Source: Rhodoferax sp. (GTDB lineage Bacteria > Pseudomonadota > Gammaproteobacteria > Burkholderiales > Burkholderiaceae_C). Taken from it: 64,000 nt of DNA. Below are positions 30,302-42,000 of the stretch, in pieces. A program made the translations under genes and the position numbers. Numbering within the stretch: position 1 is the stretch's first letter; each line of letters begins with the position of its first letter. The notes below the pieces were generated by a model. It worked only from the letters and a program-made list of their open reading frames with translations, made no database searches and was not told the DNA's origin. The stretch covers positions 1-64,000 of the forward strand of contig JAGRPL010000001.1 in NCBI GenBank assembly GCA_019449595.1. The letters run 5' to 3'.

Positions 30302-31417
30302 TTATTCCAGCAGGCTGTCGGCGCTGACGTAGGCCAGACCCAGGTCGTGCGCCACGGCGGCGTAGGTGACGTGGCCTTCGCACACGTTCAGGCCATGGCG
30401 CAGGTGCACATCCTCGCGCAGCGCCGCCTTCCAGCCCCGGTTGGCCAGCGCGACGGCGTGGGCTATGGTGGCGTTGTTCAGCGCAAAGGTCGACGTACGG
30501 GCCACGCCGCCGGGCATGTTGGCCACGCAGTAGTGCACCACGCCGTCGACCACAAACGTGGGGGCGGTGTGGGTGGTGGCGTGCGAGGTCTCGAAACAGC
30601 CGCCCTGGTCGATGGCCACATCCACCACCACGGCGCCCTTTTTCATGCGGCTGATCATGGCGCGGGTGACCAGCTTGGGCGCCGCTGCGCCGGGCACCAG
30701 CACCCCGCCGATGACCAGGTCGGCGTCGAGCACGGCGTCCTCGATGCTGGCGGCGGTGGAATACAGGGTGCTGATGCGGTTGCCAAACACCAGGTCGAGC
30801 TGGCGCAGGCGGTCCACGTTTTTGTCCAGCACCGTCACCCGCGCGCCCAGCCCCACGGCCATCTGCAGCGCGTTGGAGCCAACCACGCCGGCCCCGATGA
30901 TGGCCACGTGCGCCGGAGCCACGCCCGGCACGCCACCGAGCAGCACGCCGCGCCCCCCGTGGGCAATTTCCAGGTGCGTGGCGCCGGCCTGGATGGCCAT
31001 GCGCCCCGCCACCTCGCTCATGGGAGCCAGCAGCGGCAGACCGCCGCCGGGGCCGGTGATGGTCTCGTAGGCGATGCACACCGCCCCGGACGCGATCAGC
31101 GCCCGGGTCTGCGCGGGGTCGGGGGCCAGGTGCAGGTAGGTGTAGAGGATCTGGCCGGGACGCAGCAAGGCGCACTCCACCGGCTGCGGCTCCTTGACCT
31201 TGACGATCATCTCTGCCCGCTCGAACACCGAAGCGGCCGTGTCCGTCACCACGGCACCGGCGGCCAGGTACTGCCCGTCGTCCAGGCCGATGGCGGCGCC
31301 CGCATCCCGCTGCACCAGCACCTGGTGGCCGTGGGCCACCAGTTCGCGGACGCTGGCCGGTGTCAGGCCGACGCGGTATTCATGGTCCTTGATTTCTTTC
31401 GGAACGCCGATGCGCAT
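30302..31417 (-). CDS. ald: Alanine dehydrogenase
   Basis: 371 residues; interconverts L-alanine and pyruvate plus ammonia with NAD. Signatures: [30 protein letters not shown] (substrate lysine), [10 protein letters not shown] (catalytic histidine), [20 protein letters not shown] (NAD site) and [16 protein letters not shown]. Length matches the family. A GGAGG site precedes the ATG. Together with sdaA and malic enzyme it is one of several pyruvate-forming enzymes in this window. Confidence 0.97.
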   Translation of the reverse strand: MRIGVPKEIKDHEYRVGLTPASVRELVAHGHQVLVQRDAGAAIGLDDGQYLAAGAVVTDTAASVFERAEMIVKVKEPQPVECALLRPGQILYTYLHLAPDPAQTRALIASGAVCIAYETITGPGGGLPLLAPMSEVAGRMAIQAGATHLEIAHGGRGVLLGGVPGVAPAHVAIIGAGVVGSNALQMAVGLGARVTVLDKNVDRLRQLDLVFGNRISTLYSTAASIEDAVLDADLVIGGVLVPGAAAPKLVTRAMISRMKKGAVVVDVAIDQGGCFETSHATTHTAPTFVVDGVVHYCVANMPGGVARTSTFALNNATIAHAVALANRGWKAALREDVHLRHGLNVCEGHVTYAAVAHDLGLAYVSADSLLE

Positions 31418-31529
31418 GGGTGACCTCCGGCAAGGGTTTAGCAGGAAGCCCCATTGTGCGCAATTGCCGCCCGCCACGCCACGGATTTAAGCTCGCCGTG
31501 CCCCATGGGCAGGTGCGGCGGGCGTTTTT

Positions 31530-33044
<1,515 letters not shown>

Positions 33045-33071
33045 GTTTTATCAGTCCCCTGGTTCTGGCAA

Positions 33072-34130
33072 TTACGGAAGCGGAATCAATATCTTGAAAT
33101 CCGTATGGCCCGGCACGCTGTCGACCTCGATCAACCCATGGTGCTGCTGGACAAAGGTTTGCGCCAATGTCAGCCCCAGGCCCGAACCGCCCTCCCGGCC
33201 CGACACCAGCGGGTAGAAAATGCGGTCCTTGATCGAATCCGGCACGCCGGGTCCATTGTCAATCACATGCAATTCCAGTGCCAACCGGTAGCGTTGCTTG
33301 CCAAAAGTGACCTGCCGCGTCACGCGGGTGCGAAAAGTCAGCATCGCGTCGCCTGCGGCCATGCGCTCGGCCAGCGCCTGGCAGGCGTTGTGGGCGATGT
33401 TGAGCACGGTCTGGATGAGTTGCTCGCGGTCACCACGGAACTCGGGGATGGAGATGTCGTAGTCGCGCACCACGCGCAGGCCCTTGGGGAACTCGGCCAG
33501 GATGAGCGAGCGCACCCGCTCGCACACCTCGTGGATGTTGACGTCTCCCACTAGGTGCGGTCGTCGGTGGGGCGCCAGCAGGCGGTCCACCAGGCTTTGC
33601 AGGCGGTCCGCCTCGTGGATGATGACCTGGGTGTATTCGGTCAGCTCCGGCGACTCCATCTCCATTTCCAGCAGCTGGGCCGCGCCACGGATGCCGCCCA
33701 GCGGATTCTTGATCTCGTGGGCCAGGTTGCGGATGAGCTCCTTGTTGGTCTGGGCCTGCTCCGCCAGCCGTTCTTCCCGGTCCTGGCGGGTCTGCTGCTC
33801 CAGCGGCACCATTTCCACAATGATTTCGTCCAGTGACTCGGTGCGGGTGACGATGACGTGCACCGGCATGGCCTCCTGCCCTGCCCGCTTGAGCCAGGCG
33901 TCGTAGCGCAGGGCGGCAAAGGCGTTGTCGCGCGCGCCTTCGAGCGCGTTCTGCAACTGCAACCGTTCGGTAAACATGTCGGAAAAGCACGAGCCGACAA
34001 TCGTGCGCCGGGAGGTGCCCAGCGCGTCTTCCAGCGCGGCGTTGGAGAACAGCACCAGCGCATGGGCGTCCACCACAGCCACCAGAGTGGCCAGCAGGTC
34101 AAACGACTGGAAGCGGGTGGAAGCGTCCAA
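33072..34130 (-). CDS. ntrB: Nitrogen regulation sensor kinase NtrB
   Basis: 352 residues. An N-terminal PAS domain (about 10-110) is followed by the dimerisation/phosphoacceptor helix with the H-box ELIRNLAHEIKNPLGGIRGAAQ and then the ATPase domain with N-box VLNIAHNACQAL, G1 VIDNGPGVPD and G2 GREGGSGLGLTLAQ. No transmembrane segment, so cytoplasmic, as expected for a partner of PII and NtrC. The start is a TTG at 34130; no ATG or GTG stands near the beginning of the PAS domain, and the upstream gene stops six bases earlier. Confidence 0.96.
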   Translation of the reverse strand: MDASTRFQSFDLLATLVAVVDAHALVLFSNAALEDALGTSRRTIVGSCFSDMFTERLQLQNALEGARDNAFAALRYDAWLKRAGQEAMPVHVIVTRTESLDEIIVEMVPLEQQTRQDREERLAEQAQTNKELIRNLAHEIKNPLGGIRGAAQLLEMEMESPELTEYTQVIIHEADRLQSLVDRLLAPHRRPHLVGDVNIHEVCERVRSLILAEFPKGLRVVRDYDISIPEFRGDREQLIQTVLNIAHNACQALAERMAAGDAMLTFRTRVTRQVTFGKQRYRLALELHVIDNGPGVPDSIKDRIFYPLVSGREGGSGLGLTLAQTFVQQHHGLIEVDSVPGHTDFKILIPLP

Positions 34131-34135
34131 GCCGT

Positions 34136-34621
34136 CTATTTCGCGGTCGAACCCGGTACGCGGCCCAACTCGCGGCGGATGCCGGCAATGTCACTCTCAT
34201 TGCGGCTGATGGCGGCCTTGAGTTCAGCGATGCGCTCCAGGTATTTCTGGTTGTTGCGGTGCTCCGGGCCCAGCTTCTCCGGCTCGCCGTTGTTGTATTC
34301 CTTGAGCAGGTCGGCCTGGCGGGCCTCGGCCTTCTTCAGCTCGGACTCCAGAATCAGGCGGGCATCCGAGTCCTTGGCACGCTGGTCACCCGCATCGACG
34401 CGTTGCCCCGGTTGCCCCGGCTGGCTGGATGCGGCCGCGCGCGCGGGGCGCTGGCCTTGCACCACGGTGACGTTGCCACCGGACACCAGCTTGCAGTTCT
34501 TGGCCTGGGCCTCCGAAACGGTGTTGGTGTACTCGTTGCCGCAGCGGTAGATGCGGTTCTGGGCCCAACTGCCCGTCGCCAGCAACAGGGTTGCCAAGGG
34601 AATCAAATAAATGGTTTTCAT
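34136..34621 (-). CDS. DUF4124-type periplasmic protein with C-terminal coiled coil
   Basis: 161-residue precursor. Signal peptide IYLIPLATLLLATGSWAQ, then a short domain with two cysteines (YRCGNEY, AKNCKL) typical of DUF4124, a low-complexity linker and a charged helical tail (ESELKKAEARQADLLKEY, RNNQKYLERIAELKAAISRN) likely to be a coiled coil. The function is unknown. It is placed between glnA and ntrB, six bases from ntrB, so it would be co-transcribed with ntrBC. Confidence 0.8.
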   Translation of the reverse strand: MKTIYLIPLATLLLATGSWAQNRIYRCGNEYTNTVSEAQAKNCKLVSGGNVTVVQGQRPARAAASSQPGQPGQRVDAGDQRAKDSDARLILESELKKAEARQADLLKEYNNGEPEKLGPEHRNNQKYLERIAELKAAISRNESDIAGIRRELGRVPGSTAK

Positions 34622-34739
34622 GCTGTGTCCATGCCCTCCAGTGCCGGGCCGATTGTCCAGTATGCGTCAAAAAAGTCCCAAAAAACCCGGAACACCACGC
34701 GCCCCACCGCATTGGACGGGAATTGCAACATTAGGTTGC

Positions 34740-34768
34740 AAAAAAAAGGACGGCCTGCGCCGTCCTTT
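34740..34768 (-). terminator. Rho-independent terminator after glnA
   Basis: On the minus strand the stem AAGGACGGC / GCCGTCCTT is followed by a run of T. It lies about 40 bases after the glnA stop and separates glnA from the DUF4124-ntrB-ntrC unit. A second short hairpin (GCTGCCGT / ACGGCAGC) stands between the stop and this terminator. Confidence 0.88.
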
Positions 34769-34805
34769 CTTGCTCCTGTCGGGCTGCCGTAAACGGCAGC
34801 GCACA

Positions 34806-36221
34806 TTACAGGGAGAAGTACATGTCGTATTCGGCCGGGTGCACCGACATGCGCATGCGGGTCACTTCGGACATCTTCAGCTCGATGTAGGCATCGAGCA
34901 TGCTGTCGGTGAACACGCCACCCTTGGTCAGGAACGCGCGGTCCTTGTCCAGGTGCTCCAGCGCCTGGTCCAGGCTGTGGCACACGGTCGGCACCAATGC
35001 ATCTTCCTCGGGGGGCAGATGGTACAGGTCCTTGGTGGCGGCTTCGCCCGGATGGATCTTGTTTTCCACGCCGTCCAGACCGGCCATCAGCAAGGCGGCA
35101 AAGCCCAGGTAGGGGTTCATCAGGGGATCGGGGAAGCGGGCTTCCACGCGACGGCCCTTGGGGTTGGCCACAAACGGAATGCGGATCGAAGCGGAACGGT
35201 TCTTGGCCGAGTAAGCCAGCTTCACAGGCGCTTCGAAGTGGGGAACCAGGCGCTTGTAGCTGTTGGTACCGGGGTTGGTGATGGCATTCAGGGCACGGGC
35301 GTGCTTGATGATGCCGCCAATGTAGTACAGGGCGAAGTCGGACAGACCGGCATAGCCGTCACCGGCGAACAGGTTCTTGCCGTCTTTCCACACGGACTGG
35401 TGCACGTGCATGCCGGAACCGTTGTCACCGTGGTAGGGCTTGGGCATGAAGGTGGCGGTCTTGCCGTAGGCGTTGGCCACGTTGTGGATCACGTACTTCT
35501 GCAGCATGGTCCAGTCAGCGCGCTCCACCAGGGTGCTGAAGCGGGTGCCGATTTCGTTTTGGCCGGCGCCAGCCACTTCGTGGTGGAACACTTCGACCGG
35601 GATGCCCAGGGATTCGAGGATCAGGGACATCTCGGCGCGCATGTCTTGCGTGCTGTCGACCGGGGGCACGGGGAAGTAGCCGCCCTTGACGGTGGGACGG
35701 TGGCCGCGGTTGCCGCCTTCGAGCTTGGCGCCGGTGTTCCAGGGCGCTTCGTACTCTTCGATTTCGTAGAAAGTGTTGTTGGGGTCGGTGCTCCAGCGCA
35801 CGCCGTCAAAAATGAAGAACTCGGGTTCGGGACCGAAGAAGGCAGTGTCACCGATGCCGGAGGCCTTCAGGTAGGCTTCAGCGCGCTTGGCGATGGAGCG
35901 GGGATCGCGGTCGTAGGCCTTGCCGTCGGCAGGTTCCACCACGTCACAGGTCAGGATGATGGTGGTTTCTTCGAAGAAGGGGTCGATGTTGGCGGAGTTC
36001 GGATCGGGCATCAGCAACATGTCGGATGCTTCGATACCCTTCCAGCCGGCGATCGAAGAACCGTCAAACGCGTGGCCGGAAGTGAACTTGTCTTCGTCAA
36101 AATGCGAAACAGGCACGGTGGTGTGCTGCTGCTTGCCGCGGGTATCGGTGAAGCGGAAGTCAACAAACTTGACTTCGTTCTCTTTCACCATTTTCATCAC
36201 GTCTGCGACGGTCTTGCCCAT
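34806..36221 (-). CDS. glnA: Glutamine synthetase, type I
   Basis: 471 residues; ATP-dependent synthesis of glutamine from glutamate and ammonia. [17 protein letters not shown], the PEPEFFIFD metal-ligand block, [29 protein letters not shown] and NRSASIRIP are present. The adenylylation tyrosine is in DLYHLPPEE, so GlnE control is expected. The ATG at 36221 has an AGGAG site. Upstream lie a sigma-54 promoter and NtrC boxes, placing it under NtrBC control. Confidence 0.99.
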   Translation of the reverse strand: MGKTVADVMKMVKENEVKFVDFRFTDTRGKQQHTTVPVSHFDEDKFTSGHAFDGSSIAGWKGIEASDMLLMPDPNSANIDPFFEETTIILTCDVVEPADGKAYDRDPRSIAKRAEAYLKASGIGDTAFFGPEPEFFIFDGVRWSTDPNNTFYEIEEYEAPWNTGAKLEGGNRGHRPTVKGGYFPVPPVDSTQDMRAEMSLILESLGIPVEVFHHEVAGAGQNEIGTRFSTLVERADWTMLQKYVIHNVANAYGKTATFMPKPYHGDNGSGMHVHQSVWKDGKNLFAGDGYAGLSDFALYYIGGIIKHARALNAITNPGTNSYKRLVPHFEAPVKLAYSAKNRSASIRIPFVANPKGRRVEARFPDPLMNPYLGFAALLMAGLDGVENKIHPGEAATKDLYHLPPEEDALVPTVCHSLDQALEHLDKDRAFLTKGGVFTDSMLDAYIELKMSEVTRMRMSVHPAEYDMYFSL

Positions 36222-36267
36222 CAAATACTCCTGTTGCACGGTTGTTAAAAATGTTGCCCGGTCCACA

Positions 36268-36285
36268 ATGCAGCTTTTGTGCCAA
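36268..36285 (-). promoter_or_regulatory. Sigma-54 promoter of glnA
   Basis: Minus-strand sequence TTGGCACAAAAGCTGCAT fits the -24/-12 consensus TGGCAC-N5-TTGCA, with one mismatch in the -12 box (C for the first T). It lies about 50 bases upstream of the glnA start codon. Confidence 0.75.
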
Positions 36286-36386
36286 CGGTCACCCCGCGGA
36301 CAATTCGGGCAAAGCGCCCTATTTTGCCTTGAGATTGGTGGTTTTCCCGCCGCCGGGCATCAAAGATCCATCCCGGCGCCCCGGTA

Positions 36387-36403
36387 TGCACCAAAAATGC
36401 GCA
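36387..36403. promoter_or_regulatory. NtrC-binding box 1
   Basis: TGCACCAAAAATGCGCA matches the NtrC palindrome TGCACC-N5-GGTGCA with two changes in the second half. It is about 105 bases upstream of the sigma-54 promoter, in enhancer position. Confidence 0.7.
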
Positions 36404-36412
36404 TTCGCATAT

Positions 36413-36429
36413 TGCACCAAATAGGTGCA
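36413..36429. promoter_or_regulatory. NtrC-binding box 2
   Basis: TGCACCAAATAGGTGCA is a perfect palindromic NtrC site. It starts 26 bases from the start of box 1 and ends three bases before the stop codon of the convergent-side gene's 3' end (36433). Two such sites allow NtrC oligomerisation. Confidence 0.88.
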
Positions 36430-36432
36430 ATA

Positions 36433-37311
36433 CTAATTACGCACCAATTCAGGGCCTAGCCGGGCCTGCAACGCCTGCAAACCGGTCCGCAAGGCCGCGT
36501 AGGCGTCCGCCACGGCGGCCGGGGCGCCTTTGACACCCAGTTCTATATGCCGCCCGTATTCGGGATGGTCGACACTGGGCAGGCTGAACACCTTCACCGG
36601 GTGCTGCTGCTCGATCGCTTCCATCAATGGCGTCAACGCGGCCTCCATGGCGCCGAACACAATCACCGATTGCTCGCGCCAGGCACCCCGAGCGAACAGG
36701 TGGGCGTAGTGGGTGTCCAGCACCCACTCCACCATGGGCCAGGCCATGACCGGAAAGCCGGGCACGAAGTAAACGCCCCCACGCTCCCCCTCTGCGTGGG
36801 GGTCGCTGCCCTCCGAGGAGGCCTTCGCACCTTGGGGCGATCCGGCGGCGCGCAAGCCACTCTCGCAGTAAAACCCCGGAATCTTGTTGAAGGGGTTGGG
36901 AATGATCCGCGCGCCCACCGGAAACATGCCCATGTTGAGGCGGTGGCGGTTGTCGTCGCGGTCGGGCTCGTAGGGCACGCCCTGCTCCCGGGCCACGTCC
37001 TGCATGCGTTCGCGGATCAGCGCTTCGGCCTGCGGGTTCAGGGCCAGTTCACGCCCCAGCGCCCGGGCCGCACACTGGCGGGTATGGTCATCGGGCGTGG
37101 CGCCAATGCCGCCAAAGGAAAACACGGCGTCGCCGGACGCAAACGCCCGCTTCAGGGTGGCCGTGATGCGCTCCGGGGCATCGCCCACGTAGTCGGCATA
37201 GCCCAACTGCAGTCCGCGTGAGGACAGCAGCTCGATGGCCTTGGCCAGGTGCTTGTCGGCCCGTTTGCCGGACAGGATTTCGTCGCCAATGATGATGAGT
37301 CCAAAGTTCAT
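36433..37311 (-). CDS. CinA/MoaB-like molybdopterin-binding domain protein with an inserted repeat
   Basis: 292 residues of the stand-alone competence/damage-inducible CinA N-domain family. IIIGDEILSGKRADKHLAKAIE and FSFGGIGATPDDHTRQ are the MoCF-type motifs. Some relatives hydrolyse ADP-ribose or FAD; the role here is unknown. Residues about 149-179 (starting CESGLRAAGSPQG) interrupt the conserved stretch between NKIPGFY and VYFVPGFPVMAWPM and are encoded by a GC-rich repeat, making the protein about 30 residues longer than expected. It starts three bases after the EI24 gene stop. Confidence 0.88.
   Translation of the reverse strand: MNFGLIIIGDEILSGKRADKHLAKAIELLSSRGLQLGYADYVGDAPERITATLKRAFASGDAVFSFGGIGATPDDHTRQCAARALGRELALNPQAEALIRERMQDVAREQGVPYEPDRDDNRHRLNMGMFPVGARIIPNPFNKIPGFYCESGLRAAGSPQGAKASSEGSDPHAEGERGGVYFVPGFPVMAWPMVEWVLDTHYAHLFARGAWREQSVIVFGAMEAALTPLMEAIEQQHPVKVFSLPSVDHPEYGRHIELGVKGAPAAVADAYAALRTGLQALQARLGPELVRN
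36779..36856 (-). repeat. GC-rich repeat inserted in frame in the CinA-like gene
   Basis: On the minus strand it runs from TTGCGCGCCGCCGGATCGCC through a CCTCCTCGGAGG palindrome to the pair CCCCCACGC / GCGTGGGGG. The composition and box order match a GC-rich dispersed sequence I associate with intergenic regions of Comamonadaceae; only one copy is seen in this window. It keeps the reading frame and has no stop codon in that frame. Confidence 0.6.
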
Positions 37312-37314
37312 GGT

Positions 37315-38166
37315 CTAGTCGGCCAGCACGGCCTCAGCTACAGGGGGGATGGTTGTCTTCTCGGCCAGCGCGCGCTCGCGACGCAGGTCCTGCAGCGCGG
37401 CCAGGCAGTAGTGCGCGAACCACAGCGAAGAGAAGGCAAATACCAGGGTGTAAATCCAGATGGCCAGGGGCACCAGGATAACGAACGCAGCCGCAAAGAG
37501 TGCACCGGAGGCCCAGACCAGGCTGGGCGCGGCTCCCAGGTAGCCGGTGAGCACGCCCATGCCCAGCAGCGGGAGGCGGTGGCGGCGAAAGAGGGTGTGG
37601 CGCTCTTCCTGGGTGGCGTGTTCGGCCAGCGCGTCAAAGGCCATGACCCGGTACGCCAGCCACCCCCAGATCAGCGGCGGCAACACCAGCATCAACGGCG
37701 GCACAAACCACAGGGGAATGGACACCACCGTGGCCAGCAGGGCCAGCGCCGTCGACCCCAGCGACCACCCCAGGCTGCGCCAGAACGAGGCGCCGTTGCG
37801 TTTCTCCAGGTCGGCAAAACGCCGGCGCGCCACCAGTTGCACCACGAACGGAGTCATCAGCAGGGCCACCACCAGCAGGGACACCACGACGATCAGCGGG
37901 GTCACGCCGAAGATGACGATGAGCGGCACCAGCACGGTCTTGAAGCGCCCCAGCCCCATGCTGTCGAGCCAGGCCCATACATTGTTGAAGAAGGGAGACG
38001 ACTCCAGCAGCTGCCGCACGCCGTCCATGGCTGCTTCCCAGTAGAAGTAACCCAGGCCGACGGTCAGTCCGGTAATCAGGAACAGCGGGAGCAGCGACAG
38101 GAACATCAGGCGCGGGCGCAGACAGTAGGCCACCGCACGCCAGAACGAATCAAATAGCAGGTTCAT
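37315..38166 (-). CDS. EI24-domain (CysZ-like) inner-membrane protein
   Basis: 283 residues with about six hydrophobic segments (RLMFLSLLPLFLITGLTVGL, LIVVVSLLVVALLMTPFVV, LIWGWLAYRVMAFDAL and others). The pattern fits the EI24 domain family, which includes the sulfate permease CysZ, though specific transport is not shown. The ATG at 38166 is chosen because it begins the family-like MNLLFDSFWRAVAYCL. It is coupled to the CinA-like gene by a 3-base gap. Confidence 0.85.
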   Translation of the reverse strand: MNLLFDSFWRAVAYCLRPRLMFLSLLPLFLITGLTVGLGYFYWEAAMDGVRQLLESSPFFNNVWAWLDSMGLGRFKTVLVPLIVIFGVTPLIVVVSLLVVALLMTPFVVQLVARRRFADLEKRNGASFWRSLGWSLGSTALALLATVVSIPLWFVPPLMLVLPPLIWGWLAYRVMAFDALAEHATQEERHTLFRRHRLPLLGMGVLTGYLGAAPSLVWASGALFAAAFVILVPLAIWIYTLVFAFSSLWFAHYCLAALQDLRRERALAEKTTIPPVAEAVLAD

Positions 38167-38202
38167 GGCGCAAGCATAGCGCGGCGCCACCCGCACGCCC
38201 TC

Positions 38203-38952
38203 TCAGGCCCCGTGCTGGATGCTCTCGAGGTCCGCCGGGCTGAGCCAGCGCCATTGCCCGGGTGCCAGATCGTCGGGCAGACGCAACCCGCCAATTTGCG
38301 AGCGGTGCAAGGCCTCCACCCGGTTGCCGACCGCGGCCAGCATGCGCTTGACCTGGTGGTACTTGCCTTCGGTCAGCGTCAGGCGCAGGTGGTGGGTGTC
38401 CACAGCCTCGCAGGCGGCGGCGCGCACGGGCTTGGGGTCGTCATCCAACACCACGCCCTCCAGCAGCCGCTGCACCTGGCGCTCGTCCAGCGCGTGCTTG
38501 GTCGTGACCTCGTACACCTTGGGAACATGGTGGCGTGGCGAACTCATGCGGTGGATGAACTTGCCGTCGTCGGTCAGCAGCAGCAGCCCGGTGGTGTCCT
38601 GGTCGAGCCGGCCCACCGCCTGCACGCCCTGCACCGCCGCCTTCTGCGGGCGCAGCCGCAAGGGCGACGGCAGCAAGGTGTAGATACTGGGATAGGTCGA
38701 CGGCTTTTGCGAGCACTCGGTGGCCGTGGGCTTGTTCAGCATCACGTAGGCCTTCTCGTGGTACGGCCAGTCCACGCCCTGGACCCGGAAACGCAAGCCA
38801 TCCGCTACAAATTCCATAGCTGCCTGCGCAATGGTTTCGGGCGCTTCCGCGTTATTTTCCGTATAAACCTGCACCAGACCCTGCTGGATCAGGCCGGCAC
38901 ACACGCGCCGCGTGCCAAAGCCCTGCGAATAAAGAATGTCCTGTAACTGCAT
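38203..38952 (-). CDS. RsuA/RluB-type pseudouridine synthase carrying a repeat-derived segment
   Basis: 249 residues. An N-terminal S4-like RNA-binding segment (1-45) is followed by the synthase domain with the catalytic aspartate in AVGRLDQDTTGLLLLT and the downstream LTEGKYHQVKRMLAAVGNRV. It probably modifies 16S rRNA (RsuA branch). Residues about 32-50 (ENNAEAPETIAQAAMEFVA), linking the S4 part to the synthase domain, are encoded by a reverse-oriented copy of the dispersed repeat and look unlike the family. Confidence 0.92.
   Translation of the reverse strand: MQLQDILYSQGFGTRRVCAGLIQQGLVQVYTENNAEAPETIAQAAMEFVADGLRFRVQGVDWPYHEKAYVMLNKPTATECSQKPSTYPSIYTLLPSPLRLRPQKAAVQGVQAVGRLDQDTTGLLLLTDDGKFIHRMSSPRHHVPKVYEVTTKHALDERQVQRLLEGVVLDDDPKPVRAAACEAVDTHHLRLTLTEGKYHQVKRMLAAVGNRVEALHRSQIGGLRLPDDLAPGQWRWLSPADLESIQHGA
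38804..38859 (+). repeat. Dispersed repeat copy inside the rsuA homologue
   Basis: Plus-strand order GCTACAAATTCCATAGC, TGCCTGCGCAAT, TCGGGCGCTTCC and ATTTTC follows the family pattern. Its start is nearly identical to the gcvP copy. The host gene reads through it on the opposite strand, without a stop codon. Confidence 0.72.
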
Positions 38953-39013
38953 GGTGCTATTGTCGCCGCTGTGGCGTGGGTGCCGCCAAGCCGGTCGCTT
39001 GACGGCCCCCCGT

Positions 39014-42000
39014 TCAGCCCATGGTCATCAGGCTGGCGTTGCCACCGGCCGCTGCCGTGTTGACACTGACCGCACGCTCCAGCAGCAACCGCTCCAGCGG
39101 CACCGCGGTTTCGCCCGAAGCCAGGCCGTGGACGCTGACGATGGCGCCCGGGCGCTGCGCGAGGTGGGTGCACAGCGCCGTCAGCTGGCGGGGGTTGCCG
39201 TGGTGCAGCACGGCATCGAAGGCAACCGTCGGAGCGTACCAGTCCTTGGCCAGCACGATGGCGGCCTGGACGGCCTCGGGCAGGCGGTCGCGCAGGTCGG
39301 CCGCCTCGACCGGCCAGACAGCGCGGCTGCCCACCGCCAGCACGGCGGCCAGTTGGACCAGGCGGTCCGGCTCGCTGTAGGCCAGGCACAGCACGGCCTC
39401 GCGCGGCAGCAGGCTGTAGGTGTTGGACTCCCCGGTCGGGCCGCGCAGGGTGCAGATGGCACCGGCACAGGCCTGCTCGGCGTAGCGCTGGCACAGCGCG
39501 GCCAAATCCTTGCGGGCCACGTCGAGCGCCCATTGCTGCAAAGCCTTGAGCGCGCCCTGCGGTTCGCGCTGGCCACGGATGGCCTCGGCCGCCACGGCGT
39601 CGGACAGGGCCACGGCGCGGCGCATCGCGTCATCGGGGCGGCGCGAGAGCAGGCGGTAGAGGTAGAGCGGGCCGCCCGCCTTGGGGCCGGTGCCGGACAG
39701 GCCTTCGCCGCCGAAAGGCTGCACGCCCACCACGGCGCCCACCATGTTGCGGTTGACGTACAGGTTGCCGGCATGGCCGCTGGAGATGACCTGCGCAATG
39801 GTTTCGTCGATGCGGGTGTGCACGCCCATGGTCAGGCCGTAGCCGGTGGCGTTGATCTGCTCGACCATGGCGCCCAGATCGCGGCGCTTGAAGCGCACCA
39901 CGTGCAGCACGGGGCCGAAGATCTCGCGCTCGAGTTCCTGGATGCTTTCCAGCTCGATCAGGGTCGGCAGCACAAAGCTGCCCTGGCGGGTGGCGTTGTC
40001 CTGGTCGCGTGCAATCTGGTGCACCGGGCGGCCCTTGGCCCGCATTGCCTCGATGTGGGCGTTGATGCCGTCACGGGCGCGGGTGTCGATCACCGGGCCG
40101 ACATCCACCGCCAGCTGGTCCGGCTGGCCGATGCGCAGTTCGCCCATCGCACCCTTGATCATGGTGAGCATGCGCTCGGCAATGTCTTCCTGCACACACA
40201 GCACGCGCAGCGCGGAGCAGCGCTGGCCGGCGCTGTCGAAGGCGGAGCCCAGCACGTCGAGCACGACCTGCTCGACCAGCGCCGAGGAGTCCACCACCAT
40301 GCAGTTCTGGCCACCGGTTTCGGCAATCACCGGGATCGGGTGGCCTTCGGCATCCAGGCGGCCCGCCACATTGCCCTGCAGGACGCGCGCCACTTCCGTG
40401 GAGCCGGTGAACATCACGCCCTGGGTGCGCTCGTCCTTGACCAGACGTGCGCCAATCACCGAACCGCGGCCGGGAACCAGCTGCACCACGTCACGCGGCA
40501 CACCGGCCTGCCACAGAATGCGCACGGCCTGGGCGGCGATCAGGCTGGTCTGCTCGGCCGGCTTGGCCAGCACAGGATTGCCAGCGGCCAGCGCGGCAGC
40601 GACCTGGCCGGTGAAAATGGCCAGCGGAAAATTCCAGGGGCTGATGCAGACAACCGGACCCAGCGGGCGGTGGGTGTCGGGTGCGAAATCGGCGCGGACC
40701 AGGGCGGCGTAATAGCGCAGGAAATCGATCGCCTCGCGCACTTCCGAAATGGCGTTGCTGGCCGTCTTGCCGGCCTCGCGCACCAGCAGGCCCATCAGCG
40801 GCTGCATCTCGGCCTGCATCTGGTCGGCGGCACGCTCCAGCAAGGCGGCGCGCTCAGCCGGCGCCACTGCGGCCCAGCCCGGCGCGGCAGCAACGGCGCG
40901 GGCCAGTGCCACGTCGACATCGGATTCGTCGGCATGCACCACCTCGCCCACCACATCGGCGTGGTTGGCCGGGTTGCGGACGGTGCTGGCCGTCGCGCCG
41001 GCAGAGGCTTGACGGTCCACACCCAGCATCGGGCCGGCCGTAAGCGGCTGGGCAGCACCTGCCCGCATGGTCTGGCCCAGGCTGTCCAGCGTCATTTCGT
41101 TGGACAGGTCCAGACCCATGGAGTTGGCACGCTGCTCGCCGTAGAGCCCGGCCGGCACGGCGATCGCGGCGTGCGGCAGACCGATGCGCCCTTCCTGGGC
41201 GCCCATGCGGTCCACGGTGGCGACCGGGTCCTCAATCAGTTCCTCGATCGAGATCGAGGCATCGGCAATGCGGTTGACGAACGAGGTGTTGGCGCCGTTC
41301 TCCAGCAGGCGGCGCACCAGGTAGGCCAGCAGCGTCTCGTGCGTGCCCACCGGGGCGTAGATGCGGCAGGGACGGCCCAGCTTGCTGGCCCCCACCACCT
41401 GCTCGTACAGCGGCTCACCCATGCCGTGCAGGCACTGAAACTCGTACTGAGTCGGGGTGTAGCGCTCAGGGTCGGCGATCTGGTAGATCGCCGCCAGACT
41501 GTGCGCGTTGTGCGTGGCGAACTGCGGGTAGACCGCGTCCGGTGCCGCCAGCAGCTTGCGAGCACAGGCCAGGTACGACAGGTCGGTGTAGGACTTGCGG
41601 GTGTAGACGGGATAACCGTCCTGTCCGTCGAGCTGGGCGCGCTTGATCTCGCTGTCCCAGTAAGCGCCCTTGACCAGGCGGATCATCAGGCGGTGGCCGC
41701 TGCGCCGGGCCAGGTCGACGACGTAGTCGATGACAAATGGGCAGCGCTTCTGGTAAGCCTGGATCACAAAGCCAATGCCGTTGAAACCCTTGAGTTCAGG
41801 CGCGAAGCACAGCTTCTCGAGCAGATCCAGCGACAGCTCCAGGCGGTCGGTCTCTTCCGCGTCCACGTTCAGGCCGATGTCGTACTGCCGGGCCAGCAGC
41901 GTCAGCTTGAGCAGCACGGGATACAGCTCGTCCATGACGCGCGTGTACTGGGCGCGGCTGTAACGCGGATGCAAGGCCGACAGCTTGATGGAAATGCCGG

